Made by a program: the position numbers and the translations under genes
Assembly (NCBI GenBank): GCA_948844705.1
Contig: CAQNVT010000202.1
Coordinates: 1-6,517 of the forward strand
DNA from: an uncultured Dorea sp.
GTDB taxonomy: Bacteria > Bacillota > Clostridia > Lachnospirales > Lachnospiraceae
DNA: 6,517 bases
Direction: 5' to 3'
In this document: positions 5,812 to 6,517 of the stretch, in pieces
Numbering within the stretch: the stretch's first letter is position 1
How the letters are laid out: every line of letters begins with the position of its first letter
Notes under the pieces: generated by a model
What the model saw: only the letters and a program-made list of their open reading frames with translations
Database searches by the model: none
Told to the model about the DNA's origin: nothing

Positions 5812-6517
5812 AATATATAAAGTAAAGATAGAACAGGCAGAGCAGGCTGGTTACCATGGCGGTAATCAGCTTTTGTGCGATATAGGGCTTTATGGAAAGA
5901 GCGGTCCCGCCGATCATGCAGCGGGTCTGGGCGATTGCGCACCATCCTCCGAAGGAGGTGCAGATCATAGCGAAGAGGAAGCGCGCGGGCTCGGCAAGTT
6001 CATTTTTGCACAGGAGTGTGATTCCGCTCGTTATTTCAAGAGAAGGAAGCAGCAGATGCCGGAAAAGGGAGCCGGATATATTTATCATCTGTGCAAGAGA
6101 CAGAAGGATGGAGAAAAGGATAATGTAGCCGCCGACCTTCGTGATCATTTCAAAGGCATTCATAATACAGGTATCCACGAGGCTTTCGGAGGAGGAGTAT
6201 CCTGCGTGAGTATTTTCTGCGGGTTTCCCAGGCATACTTTTTCCATACGGCATATGGTAAAAATGCCGGAAAAGGAAGCTTGCAAGTATCGGAGCGCCCA
6301 TAAGGATTATAAGCGCAGGGAGAAGAAGCCTCTCATTAGCAAGATTCTGCATTACAAGATAGCTGATGATAAAAACAGGACTTGCATTATTGCAGAAGGA
6401 GAGCAGGTATTTTGCTTCTGGCAGATCAATATGCCCTTCCTTAAGAAGGTCGGTGGCCGTTTTGCTTCCCATGGGATAGCGAGCGCGTAGAATCCATTTG
6501 CGGTAACTTTGAAGCCG
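5810..6517 (-). CDS. ylbJ: Sporulation integral membrane protein YlbJ, C-terminal part, with an apparent frame break near the window edge
   Basis: YlbJ is a multi-pass protein of the nucleoside-recognition/Gate family, needed in B. subtilis for heat-resistant spores and made in the mother cell under sigma-E. About 222 of ~400 residues are readable. Counting the Met at 6472-6470 as 1 (internal, not the true start), PMGSKTATDLL opens the segment. FCNNASP (26-32) is a family hallmark, followed by EITSG (146-150) and FGGWCAIAQT (174-183). Hydrophobic membrane segments lie at about 33-44, 50-70, 108-130, 166-188 and 200-220. A hydrophilic loop spans 75-105. Upstream of codon YP (6478-6473) the same frame reads a basic, unfamily-like RLQSYRKWILRAR, while another frame gives GFKVTANGFYALA, which fits YlbJ. 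A deletion or sequencing error is therefore likely at ~6479-6483. The gene is convergent with the coaD operon. Confidence 0.88.
   Translation of the reverse strand, partial: RLQSYRKWILRARYPMGSKTATDLLKEGHIDLPEAKYLLSFCNNASPVFIISYLVMQNLANERLLLPALIILMGAPILASFLFRHFYHMPYGKSMPGKPAENTHAGYSSSESLVDTCIMNAFEMITKVGGYIILFSILLSLAQMINISGSLFRHLLLPSLEITSGITLLCKNELAEPARFLFAMICTSFGGWCAIAQTRCMIGGTALSIKPYIAQKLITAMVTSLLCLFYLYFIY

Noticed and set aside
5547..5945. 132-codon open frame on the minus strand across the end of the coiled-coil gene and the ylbJ 3' end
   Set aside because: It is arginine/proline-rich, overlaps two well supported genes, and has no domain. It is a shadow frame.
5873..6490. Long open frame on the plus strand (about 205 codons) opposite ylbJ
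   Set aside because: Its translation is low-complexity and basic with no recognisable motif, while the minus-strand frame shows clear YlbJ motifs and membrane segments. It is a shadow of that gene.
1..6517. CRISPR array, tRNA, rRNA, insertion sequence or riboswitch
   Set aside because: No regularly spaced repeats, cloverleaf-like segments, transposase motifs or long structured leaders were seen. Nearly all of the window is taken by the listed genes, and no gene-free stretch exceeds about 175 bases.

Overview
The window looks like a piece of chromosome from a spore-forming Firmicute of class Clostridia, most likely Lachnospiraceae. This is inferred from gene content and style: an alpha/beta small acid-soluble spore protein, the sporulation membrane protein YlbJ, strong AGGAGG-type ribosome binding sites, and the recG / rsmD / coaD neighbourhood usual in that group. 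No ribosomal RNA or other decisive marker is present, so the genus cannot be given.

Layout, left to right. (1) 1-840: the C-terminal part of the DNA helicase RecG, cut by the window edge. (2) 910-1116: a monocistronic spore DNA-binding protein (SASP), with a structured leader in front and a strong intrinsic terminator behind (1147-1191). (3) 1226-1254: a near-consensus vegetative promoter, TTTACA-N17-TATGAT, opening what looks like a five-gene operon. (4) 1289-2671 and 2690-4048: two predicted lipoproteins with different N-terminal domains, the first DUF1266-like and the second LppX/LolA-like, and what appears to be the same C-terminal domain. (5) 4071-4634 rsmD, 4628-5116 coaD and 5120-5761 a coiled-coil protein, packed with an overlap or only 3 nt between them. 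(6) 5810-6517, minus strand: the C-terminal part of YlbJ, convergent with the operon and cut by the right edge.

The housekeeping parts are ordinary: recombination (RecG), 16S rRNA methylation (RsmD) and coenzyme A synthesis (CoaD). The unusual part is the lipoprotein pair. It sits in the middle of a conserved core block, behind the only good promoter seen, so rsmD and coaD are probably co-transcribed with it. The shared C-terminal domain suggests an uncharacterised cell-surface module. No mobile element, CRISPR array, tRNA or rRNA gene was seen, and I find no complete novel system beyond this pair.

Both ends of the window look slightly damaged. The first dozen codons of RecG and the last ~45 nt (start-proximal side) of YlbJ do not read as expected in the family frame. 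This may mean the window is a whole contig with error-prone ends.
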